From: Pseudomonas hefeiensis
GTDB taxonomy: Bacteria; Pseudomonadota; Gammaproteobacteria; Pseudomonadales; Pseudomonadaceae
Length of the DNA: 64,000 nucleotides
NCBI RefSeq assembly: GCF_030687835.1
Contig: NZ_CP117449.1
Span: 310,001-374,000 of the forward strand
Reading direction: 5' to 3'
Position numbers and translations under genes: made by a program. Numbering within the stretch: position 1 is the stretch's first letter; each line of letters begins with the position of its first letter. The notes beneath the pieces were generated by a model that was not told the DNA's origin, made no database searches, and saw only the letters and a list, made by a program, of their open reading frames with translations. This document shows, in pieces, positions 19,307-28,365 of this stretch.

Positions 19307-20225
19307 TCAATCGGGCTGCGGTTTTTTGAAGACGTAAAACAGATTCGGTTCACTCACCAGATAGAGGTTGCCATCGTCGTCCATGGCAACACCTTCGGCC
19401 TGGGGGACGGTTTTTTGCAGCCCTTGACGACCCTTGCTCAACGACAGCGTGCTCAGCGGCCGGCCGTCGATATCCAGTTCGATAATCAAGCGCGATTCAT
19501 CGGACAGAGCCAGTAGATGGCCGCTGCGCTCGTCGTATTGCAGGCTCGAAAGATCGCGCACGAACAGTCCGGCATCGCGCTTGGGGTTGTTGATTACATG
19601 GACAGCGTAGGATTTGTCCGGTTTGTGATGGGGAAAGCCCCGTACTTCATAAATCAGCATGGGATCGCGCTCCTTGGCCACGAACAACCGTTTGCCTACT
19701 GAATCGTAGGCCAGCCCTTCGAACCCTTTGTTACCGTTCAGGTGCAGGCCAAGCGTCATTTGTTCTGCATCGGCGGCGTCGAGGAATTGGGTGTCGTCGT
19801 CCAAGTGAATCTTGATCAGCCGCTGCTGACGCTCGTCGGTGATGACGTAAATGTCTTCGCTGATGAACTCCACCGCCTCCGGGTCGCCAAAGCCAATCAG
19901 GGCGATACGCCTAAGGATCTTGCCGTCCAGTGACAGCTCGATCAGTTCGGCATTCTTGTTGGTAACGGTAAAGAGGCTCTTGCGGATCGGATCGTACGTC
20001 AGCGCCGAAACGTCAGTGTCCAGGCCTTCGATCACCTGCGCCTCAACCGTAACCCGATATTGGTCCAGGGCAATGGCCTGCTCGCTGGTTGGGCTGCCAG
20101 AGGGCATTGAAGTTGAACCAGGCACGTTCGAACAGGCGCAGGTATTGAGCCGCTGCGATCAAAGCGATTAGCACGATCGTTAACAGCAAGAGAATCAAGG
20201 GCTTTGGGCGGGCAAGTCGACGCAT
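19307..20225 (-). pseudogene. SdiA-regulated-domain protein, frameshifted (copy A)
   Basis: The frame starting at 20225 gives MRRLARPKPLILLLLTIVLI..., a membrane anchor, and reads to WFNFNALWQP. It then leaves the family sequence; the -1 frame picks up at once with TSEQAIALDQYRVTVEAQ and runs to 19307. One extra A at 20089-20090 (CCCAACC for expected CCCACC) accounts for it. Restored length is about 305 residues. The body is an SdiA-regulated (PF06977) beta-propeller-like domain with GFEGLAYD and QKTVPQAEGVAMDDDGNLYL. Function unknown; these are anchored periplasmic proteins. The adjacent gene is a paralogue. Confidence 0.75.
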
Positions 20226-20343
20226 GTGGGTGGGCTCGGATGAGAACAGGTGGTTGGAAATACCACGGCTGCCTGAACTGAAGCTTAATGGCCGGATGCC
20301 ACACCCTACAGCGAAGGATGAATTGCCTTACAGAGTTGCGCTA

Positions 20344-21277
20344 TCAGCGTTGTTTTTCGAAACGATAGAACAGGTTCGGCTCGCTGACCACGTACAGGTT
20401 GCCAGCCTCATCGAGGGCGACGCCTTCGGCACGGGGGATCGTGTCTTTGATGCCGTTGAAGCCACCCAGTAACGTCATGAAACTGACCTGTTCGCCTTTA
20501 TCGTCCAGTTCCAGCAACAGATGGGGAGTCGGCCGACAGCACCAGCGTGTGTCCCGTGCGAGGATCGATCGCCAGCGCCGACAGGTTGCGCAGGTCCAGT
20601 TCATCGCTGGCATGGATCTGTTTGTCGCCCTTGAGCAGTTGGCTGCCGTCGCTTTTCCAGGTAAACAGCGCTGGCGGACGCTCTTCGCCCAGGGCCAGTT
20701 GTTGGTTGCGGGGATCCCAGGCGACGCCTTCGAAGCCCTTGTTCTGGTTCTTTGAAGGGCCGAGATCGTACTGGGGAAAGTCTGTGCTGTTCAGTTCGCG
20801 GGTATCGGCATCGACCTGGATGATCGACAGCGTGTGTTTTCGCTCATCGGTAATCGCTAGCAGGCCATTCTCCATATAGGCCACGCCTTCAGGATTACTC
20901 CAGCCCACCAAGGGCATTTTGCGCAGCACGTCACCCTGCAGGGTCAGTTCCACCAGAGACGGGCGCTTGCCCATGACCGCGAACAGGGTTTTGGTCTGCG
21001 GGTTATAGGTCAGGTCGGAAGCTTCATCCTCTTCCATTCCTGGCAGGACCTTGGCGTCAATCACGGCGTGGTAGTTCGGCAGCCAGATGCTTTCCTGGCG
21101 CTGGGCGGGGCTCTCGAGACGTTCCGATGCCCACAGCAGGCCCCGGTCATCCCAGTGCATTGCATACGCCAGCCAGTAAAAGGCCCCGGCCGCTAACAGC
21201 GACCAGGCATACCAGGGCAGCGCCAAGCGAGAGCGGCGGACAGGGTTGGAGGAGGGCCGTGCTAGGGGGGTGGCCAT
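20344..21277 (-). pseudogene. SdiA-regulated-domain protein, frameshifted (copy B)
   Basis: The start at 21277 gives MATPLARPSSNPVRRSRLAL followed by one membrane helix. The frame holds to TGHTLVLSADS and then fails; the shifted frame continues with HLLLELDDKGEQVSFMTLLG to 20344. An extra C in the run read from plus-strand positions 20523-20526 (four instead of three) explains it, matching DESRLIIELD in copy A. Restored length is about 310 residues, with NKGFEGVAWDPRNQQLALGE and DTIPRAEGVALDEAGNLYVV. It is a tandem paralogue of copy A, about 120 bases upstream on the same strand. Confidence 0.75.
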
Positions 21278-21439
21278 CAGGGGATGCGTTCCAGGTATTC
21301 GGGCTAGGGAAATGAATGGCTCAGACGCCGTATTCCCCGGAATTATCCGGATGGCATGTGAAAAAAATGGTAAATGGCCGGGCCCGGCCATTCATGTGGG
21401 CACGAGCCGGCTCGCGCCCACAGGGGACAGGTCTTGCGG

Positions 21440-22105
21440 TTAGCGAACGCTGCTGTCGAAACGGCTCGCGCCTGGCAATTCCAGTACCAGTTCATCGCCG
21501 ACGTTCAACGGTCCCACGCCCGCCGGAGTGCCGGTGAGGATCACGTCGCCGGCCTGCAATGAGAAGCAGCCGGCCATGTACTGGATCATTGGCACGATAG
21601 GGTTGAGCATCAGGCTGCTGTTGCCGTCCTGGCGCACTTCACCGTTGATGCTCAGGCGAACCGGGATGTCGGTCAGGTCGGCAAACGTGCCGTTGGATAC
21701 GAAAGGTGCGATCACGGCCGCGCCGTCGAAAGATTTGGCGACTTCCCAAGGCAAGCCCTTGGCCTTGAGCTCGGCTTGCTTGTCCCGCAGGGTCAGGTCC
21801 AGGGCCGGGGCGAAGCCGGAGATGGCATCCAGTACTTCCTCGGCACTGGGCCGAGTCGACAGTGGCTTGCCGATCAGCACGGCAATCTCAGCTTCGTAAT
21901 GCACCGCACCACGGTCGGCGGGGATGCTGAAACCGCCTTCCAGCGGCACCGCGCAGCTGCCAGGTTTAATGAACAGCAGGGGTTCGGTGGGAACCGGGTT
22001 GTCCAGCTCCTTGGCGTGTTCGGCGTAGTTACGGCCAATGCACACGATTTTTCCGACCGGGAAATGAATTCGGGTACCGTCGACATACTGGTGCTGATAG
22101 CTCAT
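21440..22105 (-). CDS. fumarylacetoacetate hydrolase (FAH) family protein
   Basis: 221 residues, single-domain FAH fold similar in size to E. coli YcgM and the FAHD1 acylpyruvases. Metal ligands are in VHYEAEIAVLIGKP (the E-x-E pair) and the following Asp in PALDLTLRD; the conserved loop GDVILTGTPAGVGPL is near the C-terminus. Likely an acylpyruvate hydrolase or oxaloacetate decarboxylase; substrate not fixed by sequence. It follows the D-2-hydroxyglutarate dehydrogenase gene by 42 bases and may share its transcript. Confidence 0.85.
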   Translation of the reverse strand: MSYQHQYVDGTRIHFPVGKIVCIGRNYAEHAKELDNPVPTEPLLFIKPGSCAVPLEGGFSIPADRGAVHYEAEIAVLIGKPLSTRPSAEEVLDAISGFAPALDLTLRDKQAELKAKGLPWEVAKSFDGAAVIAPFVSNGTFADLTDIPVRLSINGEVRQDGNSSLMLNPIVPMIQYMAGCFSLQAGDVILTGTPAGVGPLNVGDELVLELPGASRFDSSVR

Positions 22106-22147
22106 TACCGACTCCTGCTTCTGGGATTCATCAGGTGTTTTTTTGCA

Positions 22148-23542
22148 TTAAACCGCGAAGATCTTGCCCGGGTTCATGATGCCGTTCGGGTCGAATACCG
22201 CCTTTACGGCCTTCATGTATTCGATTTCCACCGGCGAGCGACTGTAGGTCAGGTAGTCGCGTTTGGTCATGCCTACGCCGTGTTCCGCGGAGATCGAGCC
22301 GTTGTATTTCTCGACGGTTTCAAAGACCCACTTGTTCACGGTCGCGCACTTGGCGAAGAAATCGTCCTTGCTCAGGTTTTCTGGCTTGAGGATGTTCAAG
22401 TGCAAGTTGCCGTCGCCGATGTGGCCAAACCAGACGATCTCGAAATCCGGGTAGTGTTGACCGACGATCGTGTCGATGTCGCGCAAGAACCCCGGGACTT
22501 TCGAGACGGTAACCGAGATGTCGTTCTTGTACGGCGTCCAGTGGGAGATGGTCTCCGAGATGTACTCGCGCAACTTCCACAGGTTTTGCAGTTGGGTTTC
22601 GCTTTGGCTCATCACCCCATCCAGCACCCAGCCCTGTTCTACACAGTGTTCAAAAGTTTCCAGGGCGTGGTTGGCGACTTCTTCGGTGGTGGCTTCGAAT
22701 TCCAGCAGGGCGTAGAACGGGCACTCGGTTTCGAATGGGGCCGGTACATCGCCCCGATCCAGGACCTTGGCCAGGGCTTTGTCGGAGAAAAATTCGAACG
22801 CCGTCAGGTCCAGCTTGCCTTGGAAGGCATGCAGTACGGGCATGATCGAGTCAAAATCGGCGGTGCCCAGGACCATGGCGGTGAGGTTCTTCGGCGCCCG
22901 GTCCAGGCGCATGGTGGCTTCGACCACGAACCCGAGGGTGCCTTCGGCGCCGATGAACAACTGCCGCAGATCGTAGCCAGTGGCGTTCTTGATCAGGTCC
23001 TTGTTCAGTTCCAGCAGGTCACCTTTACCGGTGACGACTTTCATGCCGGCTACCCAGTTGCGGGTCATGCCATAACGAATGACCTTGATTCCCCCGGCAT
23101 TGGTGCCGATGTTGCCGCCAATCTGGCTGGAACCGGCCGAGGCGAAGTCCACCGGGTAGTACAGGCCGTGCTCTTCAGCCTTGTTCTGCAACTGTTCAGT
23201 GACCACGCCTGGCTGGCAGACGGCTGTGCGATCGGTGAGGTTCACGTCGAGAATCTGGTTCATGTAGTCGAATGACACGACCACTTCGCCGTTGGCTGCC
23301 ACCGCGGCGGCGGACAACCCGGTACGCCCGCCCGATGGCACCAGCGCGACCTTGTGCTCATTGGCCCAGCGCACAATGGCCTGAACCTGTTCGGTGGTCT
23401 TGGGGAAGACGATGGCGCTCGGCGCCGGAGCGAAGTGTTTGGTCCAATCCTTGCCGTAAGCGTTCAGGGAGTCGGCATCGGTCAAGACTTTGCCAGGCTC
23501 AACCAGGGTCTTCAGCTCATCTATCACGGCAGGATTGGTCAT
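22148..23542 (-). CDS. FAD-linked D-2-hydroxyglutarate dehydrogenase (GlcD/D2HGDH family)
   Basis: 464 residues from the ATG at 23542 (MTNPAVIDELKTLVEPGKVL); a start at 23572 adds ten residues with no support. The N-terminal FAD-binding (PCMH) domain has PSGGRTGLSAAAVA and GSSQIGGNIGTNAGGIKVI. The C-terminal FAD-oxidase domain has WFGHIGDGNLHLNI and SAEHGVGMTKRDYL (metal and substrate site). It oxidises D-2-hydroxyglutarate. Divergent from serA; in Pseudomonas, SerA makes D-2-hydroxyglutarate as a by-product and this enzyme removes it, which drives L-serine synthesis, so the pairing is meaningful. Glycolate or D-lactate use remains possible. Confidence 0.88.
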   Translation of the reverse strand: MTNPAVIDELKTLVEPGKVLTDADSLNAYGKDWTKHFAPAPSAIVFPKTTEQVQAIVRWANEHKVALVPSGGRTGLSAAAVAANGEVVVSFDYMNQILDVNLTDRTAVCQPGVVTEQLQNKAEEHGLYYPVDFASAGSSQIGGNIGTNAGGIKVIRYGMTRNWVAGMKVVTGKGDLLELNKDLIKNATGYDLRQLFIGAEGTLGFVVEATMRLDRAPKNLTAMVLGTADFDSIMPVLHAFQGKLDLTAFEFFSDKALAKVLDRGDVPAPFETECPFYALLEFEATTEEVANHALETFEHCVEQGWVLDGVMSQSETQLQNLWKLREYISETISHWTPYKNDISVTVSKVPGFLRDIDTIVGQHYPDFEIVWFGHIGDGNLHLNILKPENLSKDDFFAKCATVNKWVFETVEKYNGSISAEHGVGMTKRDYLTYSRSPVEIEYMKAVKAVFDPNGIMNPGKIFAV

Positions 23543-23747
23543 CGACAGAACTCTCGAACAATTCATGGTCATCCTGAGAACGCTTCACGTCGCAGGAATG
23601 AGTGTTTAGCGGGGTGCGTATGCTAGCATACCGACCCCGCAGCGTAGTGCCCATTGGCTGTTCTGCGGCGACGGCTGTCATGCCGGTCGGACCAGCGTGC
23701 GCTGTCCGATTCCCTGCCATTTTTCTCCGGGACACAGGTTTACGCAG

Positions 23748-24977
23748 ATGAGCAAGACTTCTCTCGATAAGAGCAAGATCAAGTTCCTTCTTCTCGAAGG
23801 CGTCCACCAATCGGCTGTCGACGTCCTCAAGTCGGCGGGCTACACCAGCATCGAGTACATCACCAGTTCTCTGCCGCAAGACCAGCTCAAGGAAAAGATC
23901 GCCGATGCTCATTTCATCGGTATTCGTTCCCGTACCCAATTGACCGAAGATATCTTCGACCACGCCAAGAAACTGGTCGCGGTCGGCTGCTTCTGCATCG
24001 GCACCAACCAGGTGGACCTCAATGCGGCGCGCGAGCGCGGTATCGCAGTGTTCAACGCGCCATACTCCAACACCCGTTCCGTTGCTGAACTGGTACTGGC
24101 CGAAGCGATCCTGCTGCTGCGCGGCATCCCCGAGAAGAACGCTTCCTGCCACCGTGGCGGCTGGATCAAGAGCGCGGCCAACTCCTTCGAGATCCGTGGC
24201 AAGAAGCTGGGTATCGTCGGCTATGGCTCGATCGGCACGCAGTTGTCGGTGTTGGCTGAAGGCCTTGGCATGCAGGTGTTTTTCTATGACACCGTGACCA
24301 AGCTGCCGCTGGGCAATGCCACCCAGGTCAACGACCTGCACGAGCTGCTGGGCATGTCCGACATCGTGACGTTGCATGTTCCGGAAACCGCCGCCACCCA
24401 GTGGATGATTGGTGAGAAGGAAATCCGTGCGATCAAGAAAGGCGGGATTCTGATCAACGCCGCTCGTGGCACCGTGGTCAAGCTCGACGCCCTGGCCGAA
24501 GCGATCAAGGACAAACACCTGATCGGCGCCGCCATCGACGTATTCCCGGTGGAGCCGCGCTCCAACGACGAGATCTTCGAGAGCCCGCTGCGTGGCCTGG
24601 ACAATGTGATCCTGACCCCGCACATCGGCGGTTCTACTGCCGAAGCCCAGGCCAACATCGGTCTGGAAGTGGCGGAAAAGCTGGTCAAGTACAGCGACAA
24701 CGGTACTTCGGTATCGTCCGTGAACTTCCCGGAAGTGGCCCTGCCGGCTCACCCTGGCAAGCACCGTCTGCTGCACATCCACGAAAACATCCCGGGTGTG
24801 ATGAGCGAGATCAACAAGGTCTTCGCGGAAAACGGCATCAACATTTCCGGTCAGTTCCTGCAGACCAACGAGAAAGTCGGCTACGTCGTGATCGACGTCG
24901 ATGCCGAATACTCTGACCTGGCGCAGGAGAAGCTGCAGCACATCAACGGCACCATTCGTAGCCGGGTGTTGTTCTAA
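23748..24977 (+). CDS. serA: D-3-phosphoglycerate dehydrogenase
   Basis: 409 residues from the ATG at 23748 (MSKTSLDKSKIKFLLLEGVH); an ATG at 23697 is rejected because it adds a non-homologous leader. The NAD-binding fold has GKKLGIVGYGSIGTQLS. The catalytic Arg is in INAARGTVVK and the His in TPHIGGSTAEAQAN. The last ~80 residues are an ACT domain (RLLHIHENIPGVMSEINKVF), so serine feedback inhibition is expected. First step of serine synthesis from 3-phosphoglycerate. A strong terminator follows at once. Confidence 0.97.
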   Translation: MSKTSLDKSKIKFLLLEGVHQSAVDVLKSAGYTSIEYITSSLPQDQLKEKIADAHFIGIRSRTQLTEDIFDHAKKLVAVGCFCIGTNQVDLNAARERGIAVFNAPYSNTRSVAELVLAEAILLLRGIPEKNASCHRGGWIKSAANSFEIRGKKLGIVGYGSIGTQLSVLAEGLGMQVFFYDTVTKLPLGNATQVNDLHELLGMSDIVTLHVPETAATQWMIGEKEIRAIKKGGILINAARGTVVKLDALAEAIKDKHLIGAAIDVFPVEPRSNDEIFESPLRGLDNVILTPHIGGSTAEAQANIGLEVAEKLVKYSDNGTSVSSVNFPEVALPAHPGKHRLLHIHENIPGVMSEINKVFAENGINISGQFLQTNEKVGYVVIDVDAEYSDLAQEKLQHINGTIRSRVLF

Positions 24978-24995
24978 GCAGGCCTGGCTTGCAAT

Positions 24996-25033
24996 AAAAA
25001 ACGGGAGCCCCAAAAAGGGCTCCCGTTTTTTTT
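24996..25033 (+). terminator. Rho-independent terminator of serA
   Basis: Ten-base perfect stem ACGGGAGCCC / GGGCTCCCGT (25001-25010, 25017-25026) with a CAAAAA loop and a run of eight T (25026-25033). A run of A on the left side makes it usable on the minus strand too, so it may also end the DUF4399 transcript. Confidence 0.95.
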
Positions 25034-25049
25034 GCCTGACACAACATCA

Positions 25050-25086
25050 AAACCCTGTGGGAGCAAGCTTTGCTCCCACAGGGTTT
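25050..25086. repeat. Perfect 17-bp REP-derived hairpin
   Basis: AAACCCTGTGGGAGCAA, a three-base loop (GCT), and its exact complement: a 17-base-pair stem with no mismatch. The core is one half of the REP unit (GTGGGAGCAA) joined to its own mirror image, without the usual GCTCGCGA half. It lies 16 bases after the serA terminator and before the convergent DUF4399 gene. Confidence 0.9.
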
Positions 25087-25107
25087 GTGTTGTGTCGACC
25101 GGTGCTG

Positions 25108-25533
25108 TTACTTCACATTCACCGTGATCTTCTTGGAAACGATCGTCGGATCGAACGGCATATGGCCGCTGTCGCCCAGTATCAGCTGCAAGGTGTGCTT
25201 GCCCGGTGCCAGTTTGATCGTGGCCTCGGTTTGCGCCTTGCCGAAATGCATATGGTTGGCGTCGGTTGGAATCGGCGCGCCTTCGGCGGGCAGTTTGTCG
25301 ACATCGATCAGCAGATGGTGATGACCTGTATTTTTTGTCACATCACCGGCCGGGGCCAGTGCGATGTCCTTGACGCCGAACTTGACCTTGAATTCCTGGC
25401 CAACGGTGGCACCGTCTTCCGGGGAAACGATGAATACCTCTGCGCCCTTGGGCGCGGGGGTTGCGGCGGATGCCAGCATCGAAGCTCCCAGCAACAGGCC
25501 GGCCAAGGCCGCACGTGACATAAAGCTTTTCAT
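25108..25533 (-). CDS. DUF4399 periplasmic protein
   Basis: 141 residues from the ATG at 25533 (GGAG eight bases upstream), preferred over 25554, which would put charged residues EKLEKK before the signal peptide. The signal peptide MKSFMSRAALAGLLLGASML ends at ASA-A. The mature part is a small all-beta domain with His-rich segments NTGHHHLLIDVD and NHMHFGKAQTEA, typical of DUF4399. The histidines suggest metal binding, which is inference; no function is established. Confidence 0.85.
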   Translation of the reverse strand: MKSFMSRAALAGLLLGASMLASAATPAPKGAEVFIVSPEDGATVGQEFKVKFGVKDIALAPAGDVTKNTGHHHLLIDVDKLPAEGAPIPTDANHMHFGKAQTEATIKLAPGKHTLQLILGDSGHMPFDPTIVSKKITVNVK

Positions 25534-25666
25534 TTTTTTCTCCAGTTTTTCCATGAAATCCGCGTGGTCATGACAACTTCATGACCATTCGTTGTCGAAG
25601 CCTGCAACAACCATAGCAAAGCGAGCCTGAAACGAGCGTCGCTTGTAACAATACAAAGGAGTGACC

Positions 25667-26233
25667 ATGCGTTTTCTGCCTGGGCTGATCTGCCTGCTAC
25701 CCCTCTTGAGCCCTCTGGCCCATGCCGAACTGATCGACGACGTCAACGACCGTGGCGAATTGCGCATCGCTCTGGAAGCCAACACCAGCCCTTTCAACTT
25801 CAAGGAAGACGGCAAACTTACCGGCTTCGAAGTGGAACTGGGTCAGATGCTGGCCGGTGAGCTCGATGTTCGCGCCGACTTTGTGGTCACTGATGCCGGG
25901 GATCTGTTGGCCGGCGTGGAAAGTGGCAAGTACGACGTTGCCATCAACCACATAGCAATGACCCCGGAATTGGCCGAACGTTTCGACACAAGCACCGCTT
26001 ACAGCCAACCGGATGCGCAACTGCTGGTGCGCAAGGATGACTCGCAACGCCCGATGGTGATGGCGCAGTCTTTCCAGCCGGAAGAAAAAAACGACCCGGC
26101 ACCGAGCCTGGTGATTCCGTTCCAGAAGGGCAACCCGGCGTTCAAGGCCAGCCTGGACAACGCTTTGGCGCGTATCAAGGACGACGGGCGATTGGAGCGG
26201 TTGTCGCAGAAGTGGTTGGGTAAGCAGGAGTAA
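25667..26233 (+). CDS. short periplasmic solute-binding protein (SBP_bac_3 type, reduced second lobe)
   Basis: 188 residues from the ATG at 25667 (AAAGGA at 25655-25660); signal peptide to HAHA-like AHAELIDD. Lobe 1 matches amino-acid-binding proteins: RGELRIALEANTSPFNFKED and GKLTGFEVELGQMLAGELDV. After YSQPDAQLLVRKDD the usual hinge and second lobe (DLKGKKVGV..., about 60-70 residues) are missing, and the sequence goes to the C-terminal helix (NPAFKASLDNALARIKDDGR). Normal family length is about 240-260. No permease gene is adjacent, so it may act as a sensor or be a decayed but open reading frame. Confidence 0.75.
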   Translation: MRFLPGLICLLPLLSPLAHAELIDDVNDRGELRIALEANTSPFNFKEDGKLTGFEVELGQMLAGELDVRADFVVTDAGDLLAGVESGKYDVAINHIAMTPELAERFDTSTAYSQPDAQLLVRKDDSQRPMVMAQSFQPEEKNDPAPSLVIPFQKGNPAFKASLDNALARIKDDGRLERLSQKWLGKQE

Positions 26234-26289
26234 CAGTGGGGCGGTGGGCGACGGCGGTGTGTCAGTCGACATCAATGTTAATCCGCCGT

Positions 26290-26384
26290 CATCACGAGCA
26301 GGCTCGCTCCCACATTTGGATCATTGATGGTTCACCCATTTATGCTCGCAGTTGACCCATGTGGGAGCGAGCCTGCTCGCGATG
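26290..26384. repeat. REP pair, binding protein/methyltransferase
   Basis: Inverted units CATCACGAGCAGGCTCGCTC (26290-26315) and ATGTGGGAGCGAGCCTGCTC (26359-26384), the GCGAGCCTGCTCGC sequence variant, 43 bases apart, between convergent genes. Confidence 0.9.
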
Positions 26385-26396
26385 CGTCCTGAAGCC

Positions 26397-27026
26397 TCAG
26401 TCAATCTTGCGCCAGACGCTTGCCAGCCAAGGCTGCTGTTCCCGTGGTAGCCCCGCCGGCCGGTAGTAATGCTCCAGTTCCTCAAAACCTGCCTCGGTGA
26501 GCAGCGCGCGCCAGGCCGTGAGATCGTGGTAGGCGCCGAAGCGCTGTCCGTTCCAGCCTTCCTGATTTTCTCCCCGAGGGTTGGAGCTGAACAGCACGCC
26601 GCCGGGCTTGAGGGTGGCGTGCAGTTGTTTGAGCACCCGAGGCAATTCCTGGACAGGGATATGAAACAGCACGGCGTTGGCGAAGACGCCATCGAAACGT
26701 TCGGGTGGCAGGTCGAGTTTCAAGAAGTCCTGTTGCCACACTTCACAGCCGCTGTCCTGGCGCGCCATTCGGGCAAATTCCTCCGAGCCGTCCAGACCGA
26801 CTGCGACATGGCCCCTGTCGGTGAATGTCCGCAGGTCCCGCCCGGGGCCGCAACCGAAATCCAGAACGTGGAAGGGTGGCTGACCCTGGATATGCCGCAG
26901 CAACGCGTCGATATTCTGGCTGACGTCATGATCGCGGGTGCCTTCGCGAAAGCTCTCGGCGACCGCATTGTAATGGCCCAGGGTTGTGGCGGTGATGGTG
27001 TGCAGGTCGTCGGGGGTGTGTTTCAT
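26397..27026 (-). CDS. class I SAM-dependent methyltransferase
   Basis: 209 residues. The SAM-binding motif I is VLDFGCGPGRDLRTF (about 54-68), the acidic loop 2 is AVGLDGSEEFARMAR, and motif IV is FDGVFANAVLFHIP. It belongs to the Methyltransf_11/25 group acting on small molecules; the acceptor cannot be read from sequence. Single gene on the minus strand between a REP pair and the tandem-domain hypothetical gene. Confidence 0.85.
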   Translation of the reverse strand: MKHTPDDLHTITATTLGHYNAVAESFREGTRDHDVSQNIDALLRHIQGQPPFHVLDFGCGPGRDLRTFTDRGHVAVGLDGSEEFARMARQDSGCEVWQQDFLKLDLPPERFDGVFANAVLFHIPVQELPRVLKQLHATLKPGGVLFSSNPRGENQEGWNGQRFGAYHDLTAWRALLTEAGFEELEHYYRPAGLPREQQPWLASVWRKID

Positions 27027-27126
27027 GGTCGTTGGCTTGGGTTAGGGAGCTTGGTCGGACTATACCGCAAGCAGCCTGGCCACTTCGCTGCCAATCATGA
27101 CCAGGCTCGCCCCCGCATTGGGTCGA

Positions 27127-27897
27127 TCAAGGATTTTTGCCGCGCGGTTCGGCAGCCATGAGCGCTTCTTTCTGCGGGGTTTTCAGATACGGATTGGCGC
27201 AACCGATTTTCAACGTTCGCGGCGGCGCCCATTGGGAATTGTTGCCCACGCGGTCGAGGATGCAGTAGGTCACTTCCAGGCGCAGGTCTTCCCCCGCCTC
27301 CAGGATGATCTGCGGCGGTACCCAGATATTGATGGGTAGGCCCACCTCACAAGGTTTGATGCGGGGCAGGTCCATGCGCACATCGCCCCAGCGCAAGGTA
27401 ATCGCATCGTCAGCAGCCATGTTCAGATAGGGCTCTATGGTCAGGGGTACGCCACGTTTGATCTGACTCGGGTTCACGCCCTTGCGGCGGATAGCGTCAG
27501 GAATTCGCACCGGCGCCAGGCCCTGGTTTTCATCACCGCTCAGGGCCGACGGCTGGCCTCCGGGACAATCCAGCTTGACCTGCACCTGTTGCGTTGCTGA
27601 CAGCGCCGGGCCGCGCCCCACTTGCATCACGCGATAATGGATGCGCGAAGTCCCATTGACGATGAAACTCTCGGGCACTCGCAACGTAACGCTACTTTGC
27701 GCATCGGCCTGTGACAACAGGCGGGAGCCGACGTAGCAGTTGTCCCAGAACAGCTCGATCAGATCCCCCGCGTCCATGCCGGGGTAGGGAGCAATCGCCA
27801 CTTGCAAGTGCGCAGCGCTGGTAATGTTGATGCTGGTACGCAGGACGTTGGCCAGGGTGGGCGCAGCCAGTTCAGGAATATTCGACGTACATGTCAT
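27127..27897 (-). CDS. hypothetical protein with two tandem similar beta-domains
   Basis: 256 residues, no signal peptide, no recognised family. Two halves align by eye: GMDAGDLIELFWDN with NMAADDAITLRWGDV; VPESFIVNGTSRIHYRVMQV with VPPQIILEAGEDLRLEVTYC; and VQVKLDCPGG with LKIGCANP. Each repeat is about 115 residues and looks like an immunoglobulin-like strand pattern. RBS AAGGAG lies seven bases before ATG. The C-terminal tail is charged (KEALMAAEPRGKNP). The name is descriptive only; structural, toxin-accessory or adhesive roles are all unproven. Confidence 0.75.
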   Translation of the reverse strand: MTCTSNIPELAAPTLANVLRTSINITSAAHLQVAIAPYPGMDAGDLIELFWDNCYVGSRLLSQADAQSSVTLRVPESFIVNGTSRIHYRVMQVGRGPALSATQQVQVKLDCPGGQPSALSGDENQGLAPVRIPDAIRRKGVNPSQIKRGVPLTIEPYLNMAADDAITLRWGDVRMDLPRIKPCEVGLPINIWVPPQIILEAGEDLRLEVTYCILDRVGNNSQWAPPRTLKIGCANPYLKTPQKEALMAAEPRGKNP

Positions 27898-28365
27898 GGT
27901 GTTCTCCTTGATACTTTAAAACGAAGTCCGTTTCGGGAAGATCAAAGGCGCTTAATCATCGCGACATATTTTTATTGCGCAATATGGACCCTGTCTGCGG
28001 TTCATCGCGCAGAACTGAAATAGTTCGCATCGCCTGTGGGTGACTAGATAAGGGTTCGGCCGTTTCAGTGTCAATAGAGGAACTTGCTTAATAATTAATT
28101 GTATAAGGCTTCAGAAATGTCCTACGCCCTCAAGTTAAGAGTACGCGGCGTTGTACGCCCTTTTCCTCGGGCTCGTCCGTTTGGAAGAAAGGGGCGGCAG
28201 GAAGCCGGATAAATAGCGTGGCCCAACGAGAAGTATAATCAGAGGTATGTATATACCGCGCATCAACGCGGTGGGTATGTTAAATCCACTGGAAGTTTCA
28301 GTTTGTTGCGTTGGGATGTTAGTTGTTCCACTTCCATCCTTGGAAGTGGTGACAATATCAATAAC
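27898..28365. other. 468-base gap without a supported gene
   Basis: Between the tandem-domain gene (its upstream side) and the end of the cystine ABC ATPase gene. Parts are AT-richer than the neighbours (28090-28110, 28230-28310). A small palindrome AAACG-AAGTC-CGTTT lies about 20 bases upstream of the tandem-domain gene. A TATAAT at 28234-28239 has no good -35 partner. A perfect 8-bp hairpin CCACTTCC/GGAAGTGG at 28328-28349 could end the ABC transcript but lacks a T run. A 94-codon frame at 28247-28531 overlaps the ATPase gene antisense and is not credible. Confidence 0.6.

Noticed and set aside
25667..26233. Part of the cystine transporter?
   Set aside because: It is over 2 kb away on the other strand, and the cystine operon already has a complete binding protein.
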